Positions 33,440 through 42,210 are shown, numbered from the stretch's first letter. The stretch is DNA of 64,000 nt from Brachybacterium faecium DSM 4810 (GCA_000023405.1 CP001643.1:868001-932000); one strand, 5' to 3'. Notes: generated by a model not told the origin, from the sequence alone. Numbers and translations: made by a program.

Positions 33440-34177
33440 TCAGCTTCGCGCAGGCTCGGGCAGGGCACGGCCGCGGAGCCGCTCGTACATCCCCAGCTGG
33501 GCCAGCACGACGAACGGGGTCAGGACGAGCATGGGCGCCAGCAGGCCGCCCGCGATCGTCGCGATCACGCTGAGCACGAGGAACAGCACGATCGAGGCGC
33601 CGACGTTGTTCTTCGCCAGGGAGAAGCTCTCCTTCACCGCCGCGCCGGGGGAGGCGCCGCGCACCGCCGCGGGCACCGCGTACAGCAGCAGAACCGAGAC
33701 GATGAGCCCGGGGATGACGAGCAGGACGTAGCCGATGGCGGTGAGGACCATGACCAGCAGCGCCGTCAGGAAGATCCGCATCGGCCCGGCCATGGCCTGG
33801 CCGATGCCGGGCCGACCGCCGTCCAGCACGATCCCGCCCGCGCGGCCCGAGCCCGTCTGCCACAGCAGGGCGAAGGGGAGGCAGAGCAGCATCGCCGCGA
33901 AGATGATGCCGTACATGACGGCGAGGACGCCCAGCGGCGGGACATCGGAGTTCGCCGCCTCCTGCATCTGCGGGAACGTGACCACGACGGACACGATGGT
34001 GCCCGCGGTCAGGAGCAGGACGTTCACGAGGCTGTAGACCACGCCTGCGACCAGGAACGCCACAGGGTTGCGCAGCATCGCGCTGCCGGCGAACGTCAGC
34101 GCCGCCCCCAGATCGGAGGAGAGGTCCGCGCCGGGCGGCGGGCCGGTGGGACGCTGCGGGGGCGGGGGAGCGGACAT
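33440..34177 (-). CDS. Multi-pass membrane protein, GPDP-memb-like
   Basis: 245-residue protein. A short Pro-rich N terminus (PPPQRPTGPPPG) is followed by about six hydrophobic segments, and the middle contains the phrase ESFSLAKNN, which recalls membrane domains of the glycerophosphodiester phosphodiesterase family and related proteins. It has no catalytic motif. The ATG at 34177 is preferred; the longer upstream frame is not supported. It lies 27 bases upstream of the XPB gene on the same strand and is probably cotranscribed. Function unknown. Confidence 0.7.
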   Translation of the reverse strand: MSAPPPPQRPTGPPPGADLSSDLGAALTFAGSAMLRNPVAFLVAGVVYSLVNVLLLTAGTIVSVVVTFPQMQEAANSDVPPLGVLAVMYGIIFAAMLLCLPFALLWQTGSGRAGGIVLDGGRPGIGQAMAGPMRIFLTALLVMVLTAIGYVLLVIPGLIVSVLLLYAVPAAVRGASPGAAVKESFSLAKNNVGASIVLFLVLSVIATIAGGLLAPMLVLTPFVVLAQLGMYERLRGRALPEPARS

Positions 34178-34372
34178 GAGGGGTCCTCCTGGTGCGGGCG
34201 AGCCGGATGCGTGCGCCTCCACGGTAGGTGCCCGTCGGCGCCCTCGCCTCCGACCCTCGGCGATGACGACGGTGCGGCCCCGGGACCTTCGTCGGCCCCG
34301 GCGGGGACCGCCTCCCGCCCCTCCGCTCGTGACAAGGGCTGGCACGCCGCCTCGCTCCGGGCCGGACTTCCC

Positions 34373-34378
34373 TAGAAT
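34373..34378 (+). promoter_or_regulatory. Probable -10 element of gnd
   Basis: TAGAAT, 90 bases before the gnd start. I see no good -35 at the standard spacing. Confidence 0.4.
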
Positions 34379-34467
34379 GGGGCCGATGGACCGGGACCCG
34401 CCCCGGCCGACCAGCTCGGCTCGGCGGTCCGCCCCGGCTCGACAGTCACCCGACCTGAGGAGAACCC

Positions 34468-35928
34468 ATGGCCAACTTCGCACCGTCCCCCGCCGATGTC
34501 GCGGACATCGGCGTCACCGGTATGGCGGTGATGGGCTCCAACCTGGCCCGCAACCTCGCGCGGAACGGCTTCAAGGTCGCCGTCCACAACCGCAGCGTCG
34601 GCAAGACCGAGACGGTCATCGCCGAGCACGGCTCCGACGGCGAGTTCTACCCCTCGGAGTCGATGGCTGACTTCGTCGCCTCGCTGCAGAAGCCGCGCGT
34701 GGCGATCATCATGGTCAAGGCCGGCGGCCCCACCGACGCCGTCATCGACGAGCTCGCGGGCCTCATGGACAGCGGCGACATCATCGTCGACGCCGGCAAC
34801 GCGCTGTTCACCGACACCCGCCGCCGTGAGGCCGCGCTGCGCGAGAAGGGCCTGCACTTCGTGGGCGCCGGCGTCTCCGGCGGTGAGGAGGGTGCGCTGA
34901 ACGGCCCCTCGATCATGCCCGGCGGCACCAAGGAGTCCTACGACCGCCTCGGCCCCATGTTCGAGAAGATCTCCGCGCACGTCGACGGCGTGCCGTGCTG
35001 CACCCACGTCGGCGCCGACGGCGCCGGCCACTTCGTGAAGATGGTGCACAACGGCATCGAGTACGCGGACATGCAGGTCATCTCCGAGGCCTACGACCTG
35101 ATGTCGAAGGCCCTGGGCATGGGCGCCTCCGAGATCGGCGACGTCTTCGCCGAGTGGAACAAGGGCGACCTGGAGTCCTTCCTCATCGAGATCACCGCCG
35201 AGGTGCTCCACCACACCGACTCCACCACCGGCAAGCCCTTCGTGGACGTCATCCTCGACCAGGCCGCCCAGAAGGGCACCGGCGCCTGGACCGTGCAGAC
35301 GGCCCTGGATCTCGGCGTCCCGGTCACCGGCATCGCCGAGGCCACCTTCGCGCGCTCCACCTCGGGCTCGACCCCGCAGCGCGAGGCCGGCCGCAAGGTG
35401 CTGCCCGCCGAGGCGGAGGCGCTCGAGATCGCCGATCGCGCCCAGTTCATCGACGACCTGCAGAAGGCGCTCTACGCCGCGAAGCTGGTCTCCTACTCGC
35501 AGGGCTTCGACGAGATCGCCGCCGGTGCGGAGGAGTACGACTGGGACATCGACCTCGGCGCCATGGCCCGGATCTGGCGCGGCGGCTGCATCATCCGCGC
35601 CCGCTTCCTCAACCGCATCACCGAGGCCTACGAGCGCGATGCGAAGCTCCCGCTGCTGCTCGCGGACGACTACTTCACCACCGAGATCGCCAAGTGCATC
35701 CCGGCGTGGCGCCGGATCGTGGCCTTCGCGGCCGCGAGCGGCTACCCGGTGCCGGTGTTCTCCTCGACCCTGTCGTACTACGACGCGGTGCGCGCCGAGC
35801 GCCTCCCGGCCGCCCTGGTCCAGGCCCAGCGCGACTACTTCGGTGCGCACACCTACCAGCGCGTCGACGCCGAGGGCACCTTCCACGTGGAGTGGACCCA
35901 GGACCGCCGCGAGACGAAGCAGGACTGA
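34468..35928 (+). CDS. gnd: 6-phosphogluconate dehydrogenase, decarboxylating
   Basis: Oxidises 6-phosphogluconate to ribulose 5-phosphate and CO2 with NADP; pentose phosphate pathway, cytoplasm. 486 residues, the size of the long homodimeric form. Rossmann start GVTGMAVMGSNLARNLARNG, then VHNRSVGKTE (Arg typical of NADP preference). The 6-phosphogluconate dehydrogenase signature is present as VGADGAGHFVKMVHNGIEY (position about 185-203, catalytic Lys in FVKMVHNGIEY). The C-terminal helical domain is complete. GAGGAGA ribosome binding site. Monocistronic, followed by hairpins. Confidence 0.96.
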   Translation: MANFAPSPADVADIGVTGMAVMGSNLARNLARNGFKVAVHNRSVGKTETVIAEHGSDGEFYPSESMADFVASLQKPRVAIIMVKAGGPTDAVIDELAGLMDSGDIIVDAGNALFTDTRRREAALREKGLHFVGAGVSGGEEGALNGPSIMPGGTKESYDRLGPMFEKISAHVDGVPCCTHVGADGAGHFVKMVHNGIEYADMQVISEAYDLMSKALGMGASEIGDVFAEWNKGDLESFLIEITAEVLHHTDSTTGKPFVDVILDQAAQKGTGAWTVQTALDLGVPVTGIAEATFARSTSGSTPQREAGRKVLPAEAEALEIADRAQFIDDLQKALYAAKLVSYSQGFDEIAAGAEEYDWDIDLGAMARIWRGGCIIRARFLNRITEAYERDAKLPLLLADDYFTTEIAKCIPAWRRIVAFAAASGYPVPVFSSTLSYYDAVRAERLPAALVQAQRDYFGAHTYQRVDAEGTFHVEWTQDRRETKQD

Positions 35929-35940
35929 TCGCGCGCGGGT

Positions 35941-35963
35941 AGCTCCTCATCTGCGACGGAGCT
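35941..35963 (+). terminator. First hairpin after gnd
   Basis: AGCTCC pairs with GGAGCT around an 11-base loop, 12 bases after the stop, then CATAGAGAATTT. Weak stem but placed as a terminator. Confidence 0.4.
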
Positions 35964-35991
35964 CATAGAGAATTTCCGGGTTCCCCGCGCG

Positions 35992-36042
35992 CAGCTCGGC
36001 CTCCGCTGTCTCCTGAACATCGGAGTTGCGGAGGCCGAGCTG
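35992..36042. terminator. Long-stem hairpin after gnd
   Basis: CAGCTCGGCCTCCGC and its exact complement form a 15-base stem around a 21-base loop that contains a second short CTCC/GGAG stem. It lies between gnd and the minus-strand small ORF, so it could end transcription from both sides. Confidence 0.65.
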
Positions 36043-36125
36043 TCCAGTCGGCATACGTGCACGATGGCGGAATAGCAGGCTGGTCTCCGAGGTCGCTGCT
36101 CACTCCGCGACCTGAAGTCGTCCGC

Positions 36126-36335
36126 TCAGCCAGTGTGGGTGGTGGGGCGATGGCCGGCGGAGACTAGGGCGGAGCACGGGAGAGCGTGACGGACGAACCA
36201 GCGCGCACCGTGCTCTTCGAGCTGTTGACGGCATTCCTCGGCAGTTTCTTCGTCGTCGAGCTCGACAACGATCACCGTGCCCCTGGGGTTCTGGCCCTTC
36301 GTCGGCTGTGGGTGTTGTCGGCGCGGGCCGGTCAT
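36126..36335 (-). CDS. Small hypothetical protein
   Basis: 69 residues in a lower-GC patch. The middle reads VIVVELDDEETAEECRQQLEEHGARWFVRH, which has the look of a real amphipathic coding stretch; I have not split it otherwise. The start is doubtful: ATG at 36335 has no ribosome binding site, while a GTG about 20 codons in follows CAGGGGCAC, giving 49 residues. No family recognised. Confidence 0.35.
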   Translation of the reverse strand: MTGPRRQHPQPTKGQNPRGTVIVVELDDEETAEECRQQLEEHGARWFVRHALPCSALVSAGHRPTTHTG

Positions 36336-36553
36336 CGGTGAACAGGTCGGGGACCGTCTCCCGGCGAAGCGGCGGCCTCCGCGCGACAGACTGGGAGAAG
36401 TTGAACGGCGGGACCCCGTTGAGCAGGCAACGTGGTCGATCTCGGACGGGCAACGCGTGGTGAGTGATCCGGTATTCAGCTATCATGAGGCCGAAATCCA
36501 GGCGGCACTCAAGTGGAAGCGCGTCGCCTCGTACTCGTACAGGGGGATCGTAT
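36336..36553. other. Region before the RDD gene
   Basis: No gene supported. It holds the likely promoter of the RDD gene and is less GC-rich than the surroundings. Confidence 0.4.
36481..36486 (+). promoter_or_regulatory. Possible -10 element of the RDD gene
   Basis: TATCAT, about 68 bases before the start codon at 36554. No clear -35 element. Confidence 0.3.
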
Positions 36554-37219
36554 ATGAACCAGCAGTTCCAGGACCCGAATCAGCTCCAGGACGCCCAGCC
36601 GGCTAGTAGCCCTGCACCGGCCGGCCATTACAGCGCACCCAGCCCGGCCGCAGTTCCTGCGGCCTCCGCGCCGGGGGTCGTGGGTGTCGGCTCTGTTGCG
36701 GGACAGGTCGCCGAATACATCGAGATCCCGGGCAAGGGTGCCGTGAAGATGGCGTCGATGACTCAGCGTCTCATCGCGCGAATCCTCGATGGAGTCGTCC
36801 TCAGCATCGTCATTCTTGTCGTCATGGTGGTGGCGATCGCCATCGTTGCTGGTGCGGCGAGCGTCGATGACGGAAGCGGCGGCGCCGCTGGTCTCGGAAT
36901 CCTCGGGTTCCTCGGGCTCACGACGCTCGGGGTGGTCCTCGTCTACGCCTATGAGGCGGTCATGATCGGATTCTGGGGAGCAACTGTCGGCAAGATGGCG
37001 TTGAAGGTGAAGGTCGTCAAGCCCCGGAACGGCGAGGCGCCCGGTATCGGCTCCGGTATCGTCCGCTTCCTCATCCCGGGGCTCTGTGCTCTGATCCCGT
37101 TCATCGGATGGCTGGGAACCGTCGCCTGCTACATCTCCCCGACCTTCGATAACTCGGGTCGGCGCCAGGGCTGGCACGACAAGGTCGCGAACACGGTCGT
37201 GGTGAGCACGGCCCCCTGA
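36554..37219 (+). CDS. RDD family membrane protein
   Basis: 221 residues. The first 45 residues are Gln/Ala/Pro-rich and probably cytoplasmic. The RDD domain starts with RLIARILDGVVLSIVIL and has about four membrane segments, including GFWGATVGKMALKVKVV and a C-terminal GWHDKVANTVVV. Function unknown; members have been linked to ion exchange in some bacteria. Third-position GC is lower than in neighbours, so this gene may be more recently acquired. Start ATG follows CAGGGGGAT. Confidence 0.85.
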   Translation: MNQQFQDPNQLQDAQPASSPAPAGHYSAPSPAAVPAASAPGVVGVGSVAGQVAEYIEIPGKGAVKMASMTQRLIARILDGVVLSIVILVVMVVAIAIVAGAASVDDGSGGAAGLGILGFLGLTTLGVVLVYAYEAVMIGFWGATVGKMALKVKVVKPRNGEAPGIGSGIVRFLIPGLCALIPFIGWLGTVACYISPTFDNSGRRQGWHDKVANTVVVSTAP

Positions 37220-37242
37220 ATCCAGCGGCCACATTTCTCTTC

Positions 37243-37270
37243 GGAGCGGCGTCGGTTACGGCGCCGCTCC
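37243..37270. terminator. Bidirectional terminator between converging genes
   Basis: GGAGCGGCG pairs with CGCCGCTCC around a ten-base loop. It lies 24 bases past the RDD stop and 25 bases past the stop of the converging gene at 37295. Confidence 0.65.
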
Positions 37271-37294
37271 GCCGCGTTGAAGAGGGAACCGAGC

Positions 37295-39454
37295 TCAGCC
37301 GAGCGTCACCCGGTGCACCAGCACCGTGAACTCCTCGTCGCGGCCCGTCTCGCGGGCCCGCAGCCGGCCGCCCTCGAGGGAGAGCGGGCGCGCCTGCTTG
37401 ACGACCACCCCGCCCCGACCGTCGACGATGCCCAGCGGGATCTCCGCCTCCTGCGCGATCGCGTCCAGCAGGCGGTCGGTGAGCGAGAGCTCCGCCTGTC
37501 CGGCGTCCGCGGCGCGGAGCCGGGCGACGGCCTCCGCGGCGGGAACGCGCAGCTCCGGGCCGTCGATGGTGACCAGGTCGTCGTCGACCGGCCCGCCGCG
37601 CAGCGAATGGGCGAGCTGCTCGTCGACGGGGCGGCCGTCGGGCCCGACGGCCTGCGGGGAGAGCCCTGCCTGGCGCGCCACCTGCAGCGCGAACCCGGGA
37701 TCGCCGAGGGTCACCGCGACCGTCGGCGCCAGGCGGTGCAGGCCGAGCGATGAGGCCTCGGGAGCGCTCTGGAGGAGGTCGAGCACCTCGGCCTCCGCGG
37801 TGAGCACGGTCGAGGCGCGGGAGACCTGGACCCGGCCGTGCCGGCGCTGCTCGTCGCGCAGCAGATAGCTCAGCGACTGGGGCACCGGCGTGCGGGAGAC
37901 GGTCTCGAGCAGTGCCAGGAGCGCCTCGCCGTCGCGTCCGTCGCCGAGGGCGCGACGCACCGAGGCGGTCGTGAAGCGCAGCGTGAGGGCGCCGCCGCGG
38001 GAGACCGGCTCGGTCCAGTCCAGCAGCGGCAGCAGGGACTCGGCGGGCCGGCCCGGCACCACCGCGGTGAGGTCCGCGTCCAGCAGGACCTCGGCCACCG
38101 GCGGCGGCGCGGCCTGCTCGAGCACTGCGGCCAGGCGCGCGTCGGCGACGGTGATCTCCTCGTCCAGGGCGAGCACCAGCTCCTGGCCGAGCACGGTGAG
38201 GGCGCCCGAGTCGAGCACCCCGAGCACCTCGCCCTCGCTCAGCAGGGCGGCGGTCTCCTCCCGGATCACCTCGGCGGGCACGAGCGGGAACGCCCAGGCG
38301 AGCGAGGCGGCCAGCGACTCCTCGGTCGCCTCGACGGCGGGAGAGGTGCGCAGGGCCTGCAGCAGGCTGCCGCGCCGCGTGCGCACCCCGTCGCGCCGGG
38401 TGAGGTCCGAGAGCAGGGACCGCCCGGTGCCGGAGGAGTCCGGGGTACCCACCACCGCGGCGAGATGATGTCCGCGCGCCCAGGCGAGGGCGAGCTCCGC
38501 CCAGCGCCGCTCCGGGCTGAGCTGGCGGTGCGCGTCCCACTCGCGGGCGGGGCGCCACTCCTGGCCGTCGTGCCCGATCAGGCCGGCCTGCCAGGCGGTC
38601 TGCAGCACGGTGGCCAGGCTCAGCACCGAGGTGCCGGCGCGCTCGGCGAGCCGGCGCAGGTCCCGCTGCGGCAGCCCGCCGCGGCGCAGCACCCCCGGCG
38701 GGTCCTCGTCGAAGCCGCGCACCGTGCCCAGCAGCCGCAGCGCCTCGAAGGCCCGCTCGACGGCCTGCGCGTCGTGCGAGCCGGGGATCCGCTCGGTGCG
38801 CTCGGGGCCGGTGGGGGCGGGGCGCTGCGCGACATGGGTGCGCCGCACCCGCCCGTCCCGCAGCGCCAGGTGGACGGTGCGGGGGATGTGCAGCGCCTCG
38901 CCGTCGGCCACGACGATCCCGGCGGCCAGCAGCGCGGCCGCGAGCCGGCCGTGCCCGGTGACGGTGCTCGGCCCCCAGGCGAGGGCGTCGAGCGCCTCGG
39001 GATGCTCCTCGCGGGCGCGGGCCACCCGGGCCCGGGCCTCCTCCGGGGAGGGGTCCTCGGCCGATTCCGGGGCGAGCCCGGCGGGAGTGCGCAGCCCCTC
39101 CCGCAGCGGCCGCAGCAGGAACAGCTCGTCCTCGCCCCAGACCACGGCGAGGGTGAGCAGGCGTTCGAGGGCGGGGGCGATCGTCGCCGGCTCCGCGGAG
39201 ACCGCGGCGGCGAGCTGCGCGGGGGAGGCGCCGTCCTCGAGGACGGCGAGCGCCTCCACGAGATGCAGCTCCGGCAGGGTCAGCGCCTCCAGGGCGCGGC
39301 GGGCGGAGGTGGCGCCCGCGGCGCGGGCCGCGAGCGGACCGATGCCGCGGGGAAGCGGCGAGGCGAGATCCGGTCGGGCGACGAGCAGGGCCTCGAGGCG
39401 GTCGTCGCCGAACCGTCGCAGGGAGTCCGCGAGGGACCGGATCACAGCGGTCAT
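37295..39454 (-). CDS. Helicase-associated domain protein (XPB partner)
   Basis: 719-residue protein found next to the XPB-type helicase in most actinobacteria. The N-terminal ~130 residues (RRFGDDRLEALLVARPDLA onwards) form winged-helix-like units. The C-terminal part contains TLRFTTASVRRALGDGRDGE and QSLSYLLRDEQRRHGRVQV, which match the helicase C-terminal-like (Helicase_C_3) domain. No ATPase motif. ATG at 39454 follows TGGAGG; upstream in-frame starts overlap the tRNA region. Probable cofactor in repair or transcription-coupled work with the XPB protein; here separated from it by about 4 kb. Confidence 0.85.
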   Translation of the reverse strand: MTAVIRSLADSLRRFGDDRLEALLVARPDLASPLPRGIGPLAARAAGATSARRALEALTLPELHLVEALAVLEDGASPAQLAAAVSAEPATIAPALERLLTLAVVWGEDELFLLRPLREGLRTPAGLAPESAEDPSPEEARARVARAREEHPEALDALAWGPSTVTGHGRLAAALLAAGIVVADGEALHIPRTVHLALRDGRVRRTHVAQRPAPTGPERTERIPGSHDAQAVERAFEALRLLGTVRGFDEDPPGVLRRGGLPQRDLRRLAERAGTSVLSLATVLQTAWQAGLIGHDGQEWRPAREWDAHRQLSPERRWAELALAWARGHHLAAVVGTPDSSGTGRSLLSDLTRRDGVRTRRGSLLQALRTSPAVEATEESLAASLAWAFPLVPAEVIREETAALLSEGEVLGVLDSGALTVLGQELVLALDEEITVADARLAAVLEQAAPPPVAEVLLDADLTAVVPGRPAESLLPLLDWTEPVSRGGALTLRFTTASVRRALGDGRDGEALLALLETVSRTPVPQSLSYLLRDEQRRHGRVQVSRASTVLTAEAEVLDLLQSAPEASSLGLHRLAPTVAVTLGDPGFALQVARQAGLSPQAVGPDGRPVDEQLAHSLRGGPVDDDLVTIDGPELRVPAAEAVARLRAADAGQAELSLTDRLLDAIAQEAEIPLGIVDGRGGVVVKQARPLSLEGGRLRARETGRDEEFTVLVHRVTLG

Positions 39455-39514
39455 GATGACCTCCAGCATAGAGTGAGCCCTCGCGGGCGAGCATCGGGAG
39501 ACCGGTCCGCCCCG

Positions 39515-39588
39515 GCCCCCATAGCCCAATCGGCAGAGGCGGCCGACTTAAAATCGGCGCAGTGCGGGTTCGAGTCCCGCTGGGGGCA
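39515..39588 (+). tRNA. Type-I tRNA with anticodon UAA (Leu codon UUA)
   Basis: 74 bases. Acceptor GCCCCCA pairs with TGGGGGC; discriminator A at 39588; CCA is not encoded (ACC then G). D arm GCCC...AGGC has three pairs and one mismatch; anticodon stem GCCGA/TCGGC; loop CTTAAAA gives U33 and anticodon TAA at 39549-39551; variable loop GCAGT is only five bases; T stem GCGGG/CCCGC with loop TTCGAGT. A UAA anticodon would decode the rare Leu codon UUA, but leucine tRNAs normally have a long variable arm, which is absent here. So the amino acid is uncertain. Very likely a real tRNA fold. Confidence 0.82.
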
Positions 39589-39623
39589 CCGGCCGGGGCC
39601 GACGGAGCGACAGGGCGCCCCGC

Positions 39624-40232
39624 TCAGTGCAGGGAGCCGTCCGGTGCGCCGGTCCGCCAGCTGTAGAACGGGACCTCGAGCCCGGCGCGCGTGGGAGCGC
39701 AGAGGAACGGCCCCGCGCTCACCCCGTCCCGTGCGTCGAAGGGCAGCACGCGCACCAGCTGCCAGGCGGTCCGCTCCCGGCGGGCGCGGATCGTCAGGGC
39801 ATCGCCCGCCCAGCTGATGCGGAACGTCACGCGCGCCTCGGCCCACTCGGGAGCGGGGGAGGCCGACCAGTCGGAGCGGCGGTCGGTGACGACGGCGCCG
39901 ATCTGCGGGACCCCGTCGGCGAACTCGATGCCGGCCTTGACCCAGTGCTCCTGCGTGGCGCGCACGAAGATCCCGGCCTGGTCGAACTGCTGCGAGAACG
40001 GGGTGCCGAACTCGACCTCCATGGCGGAGTCCGGGGGCAGCGGTGCGAGCAGCGCATGCTCGGTGTCATGCACGAAGCCGTAGGAGGTGTGCCGCCACGC
40101 ATCGCTGCCCTCCGCCGCGGTGGCGGACAGGACCCCGGCGGGGGAGCGGCTCGTCGCGACCGGGGCGTGCGACCATCGGCCGGCCGACCAGTCGAGGGGC
40201 TGCAGGGCGGTCTCGGAGGAGGTGTGGCTCAC
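39624..40232 (-). CDS. DUF1349 domain protein
   Basis: 202 residues with a concanavalin-like beta-sandwich pattern. The start region WSHAPVATSRSPAG is followed by AMEVEFGTPFSQQFDQAGIFVRAT and by EHWVKAGIEFADGVPQIGAVVTD, the DUF1349 signature. Family includes YeaB/YvaD-like regulation of enolase proteins, but function is unproven. The GTG at 40232 is the first in-frame start; the upstream portion of the frame is a shadow of the YggS gene. No signal peptide. Confidence 0.8.
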   Translation of the reverse strand: MSHTSSETALQPLDWSAGRWSHAPVATSRSPAGVLSATAAEGSDAWRHTSYGFVHDTEHALLAPLPPDSAMEVEFGTPFSQQFDQAGIFVRATQEHWVKAGIEFADGVPQIGAVVTDRRSDWSASPAPEWAEARVTFRISWAGDALTIRARRERTAWQLVRVLPFDARDGVSAGPFLCAPTRAGLEVPFYSWRTGAPDGSLH

Positions 40233-40329
40233 GCGGACGACCGTACACGCGGCACCTGCGCGGGCGCCGTCGCCCTGCCCGGCGCGCGGGAGCCGTCCCG
40301 CGGCGGGGGGCGTCGGCCACAATGGAGGC

Positions 40330-41088
40330 ATGACCTCTCCCGCCGACGACTCCGCCCTGGCCGCCGAGCACCGCGAGCTGCTCGCCGCCCGCCTCGACGA
40401 GGTGCTCGCCCGCCTGGATGACGCCGCCGCCCGAGCCGGCCGCGACAGCCGGGAGATCACCGTGCTGCTGGCCACGAAGATGCGCACCCCGCCGGAGATC
40501 GCGGTCGCGATCGAGCTGTTGCGCGAGCGCGGCCGCCGCGTCGCGGTGGGGGAGAACCGGGCCCAGGAGATCTCCAAGCACGCGGACCCGCTGCTGGCGG
40601 ACAACGGCGTGCCGCGCCACTTCATCGGCCGGCTGCAGACGAACAAGGCCCGCGACGTGGTGGCCTTCGCCGAGACGATCCACAGCGTGGACCGCGACGG
40701 CATCGCCGACGCGCTCGAGCGCCGCGCGGAGACGGCGGGCGTGCAGCGCGATGTGCTGGTGCAGGTGAACACCTCCGGCGAGGAGTCCAAGGGCGGCTTC
40801 GCCCCCACGGCGGAGGCGATCGCCCCGATGGTGCAGCGGCTGCTCGCCAGCCCCGTGCTGCGCCCCGTCGGCCTGATGACCATCGGCGCCAACACCAGCG
40901 ACGCCGGCGCCGTGCGGGACTCGCTGCAGCTGCTGCGGCGGCTGCGCGACGCGGTGCGGGAGCAGACCGGCGCCGAGCACCTCGCCGAGCTGTCGATGGG
41001 CATGAGCGGCGACCTGGAGATCGCCGTCGAGGAAGGGGCCACCATCGTGCGCGTGGGCTCCGCGATCTTCGGCGCCCGGCCCGCCTGA
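40330..41088 (+). CDS. YggS family pyridoxal phosphate-binding protein
   Basis: 252-residue PLP-homeostasis protein (TIM-barrel, alanine racemase N-terminal fold). Lys50 in LLATKMRT is the expected PLP-binding lysine; VGENRAQE, FIGRLQTNK and SMGMSGDLEIAVEEG are conserved. Has no second racemase domain, as expected. ATG follows TGGAGGC. Keeps free PLP in balance and does not itself catalyse a standard reaction. Confidence 0.93.
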   Translation: MTSPADDSALAAEHRELLAARLDEVLARLDDAAARAGRDSREITVLLATKMRTPPEIAVAIELLRERGRRVAVGENRAQEISKHADPLLADNGVPRHFIGRLQTNKARDVVAFAETIHSVDRDGIADALERRAETAGVQRDVLVQVNTSGEESKGGFAPTAEAIAPMVQRLLASPVLRPVGLMTIGANTSDAGAVRDSLQLLRRLRDAVREQTGAEHLAELSMGMSGDLEIAVEEGATIVRVGSAIFGARPA

Positions 41089-41103
41089 GACCCGGCCCGC
41101 CGC

Positions 41104-42210
41104 TCAGCGCTCGGGGCCGACGAGGGCCGTGGGCAGCCCGTACTCGTGCTCGAGCACCTCGCAGGCGGCGCCGGCGGCGATGAGGTCGACCCCGCGCGTG
41201 GACAGCAGCACCTCGACGTGCATCTGGTCCTCCTCGCGCAGGCCCTGCGCGAGCGCCTCCCGCAGCGCCCCCATGGTGACGCGGTGGTGGGCGTAGACCG
41301 AGCGGCCGCCGAGGACCACGCGGTCCACGTCCACCAGCCGCACCAGGTTCAGCACCAGCGTCGCGAGCACGCGCGCGGCCAGCTCGGGATCGCCGTCCTG
41401 CAGGGCCTGGAGGTACTCCGCCTGGGCGCAGCCGCGGCGCCCGCAGTCGCAGGGCGTCCCGCCCATGCGCACCACGGTATGCCCCGCCTCCCCGGCGCGG
41501 GAGTGGGCGCCGTGGACGATCGTGCCGTCCAGCCGCAGCGCCGCCCCGAGCCCCTCCTCGGCGAGCACGAGCACGGAGTTGTCCAGCAGCCCCGGCTGTG
41601 ACCAGCTCTCGCCCACCAGGGCGGCGCGGGAATCGTGGTCCACGAGCACGGGCATGTCGAGCTCGGCGAGCAACAGGTCCCGGACCGACGCCCCGCGCCA
41701 GGCCTCGGTCGAGCTCGAGGAGACGAGGTGCACGCCGCCGACGGGGTCGACGGGTCCCGGCATCCCCACGCCCACGCCCAGCAGCTCGCCGGGGCCGTGG
41801 CGGGACAGCTCCCGCGCCGTGCGCGCGAGGGCGTCGATCAGGGCGGGCACGCCGAGCGCGGGATCGACCTCGGTGCTGTGCCGCTCGAGCACCCGCCCGG
41901 TGAGGTCCGCCACCACGCCGTGCAGGCGGGAGCGGGTCAGATGCAGCCCGATCGCGCGGCGCGATCCGGGCACGATCCGGTACAGGGTGGTGGGCTTCCC
42001 CGGCCCCGAGGAGAACGAGCCGGCCTCCTCCATCAGCCCGCGGTCGATCAGCCGGGTGAGGATCTTCGAGATCGCCTGCGGCGTGACCTGCAGCGCGTCG
42101 GCCAGGCCGGCGCGGGCGACGGGTTCTCCGCGGCGGGCGACGGCGAGCAGCGCGGCGTCATGGGCGCCCGCCACGCGGTCCAGCGGTCCGGTCGGTCTCA
42201 CAGCGCTCAT
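41104..42210 (-). CDS. ROK-family transcriptional repressor
   Basis: 368 residues. N-terminal winged helix (LADALQVTPQAISKILTRLID) followed by a ROK (sugar-kinase-like) domain. Visible features: GVGVGMPGPVDP, GEAGHTVVRMG, and the zinc site CDCGRRGCAQ. As a ROK repressor with HTH it probably responds to a sugar or its derivative. The start is the ATG at 42210. Divergent from an MFS exporter gene; the 142-base gap holds a near-perfect inverted repeat. Confidence 0.92.
   Translation of the reverse strand: MSAVRPTGPLDRVAGAHDAALLAVARRGEPVARAGLADALQVTPQAISKILTRLIDRGLMEEAGSFSSGPGKPTTLYRIVPGSRRAIGLHLTRSRLHGVVADLTGRVLERHSTEVDPALGVPALIDALARTARELSRHGPGELLGVGVGMPGPVDPVGGVHLVSSSSTEAWRGASVRDLLLAELDMPVLVDHDSRAALVGESWSQPGLLDNSVLVLAEEGLGAALRLDGTIVHGAHSRAGEAGHTVVRMGGTPCDCGRRGCAQAEYLQALQDGDPELAARVLATLVLNLVRLVDVDRVVLGGRSVYAHHRVTMGALREALAQGLREEDQMHVEVLLSTRGVDLIAAGAACEVLEHEYGLPTALVGPER

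Noticed and set aside
39481..39620. Integration site for a mobile element at the tRNA
   Set aside because: No integrase, no repeated tRNA 3' end and no foreign genes next to it were seen.
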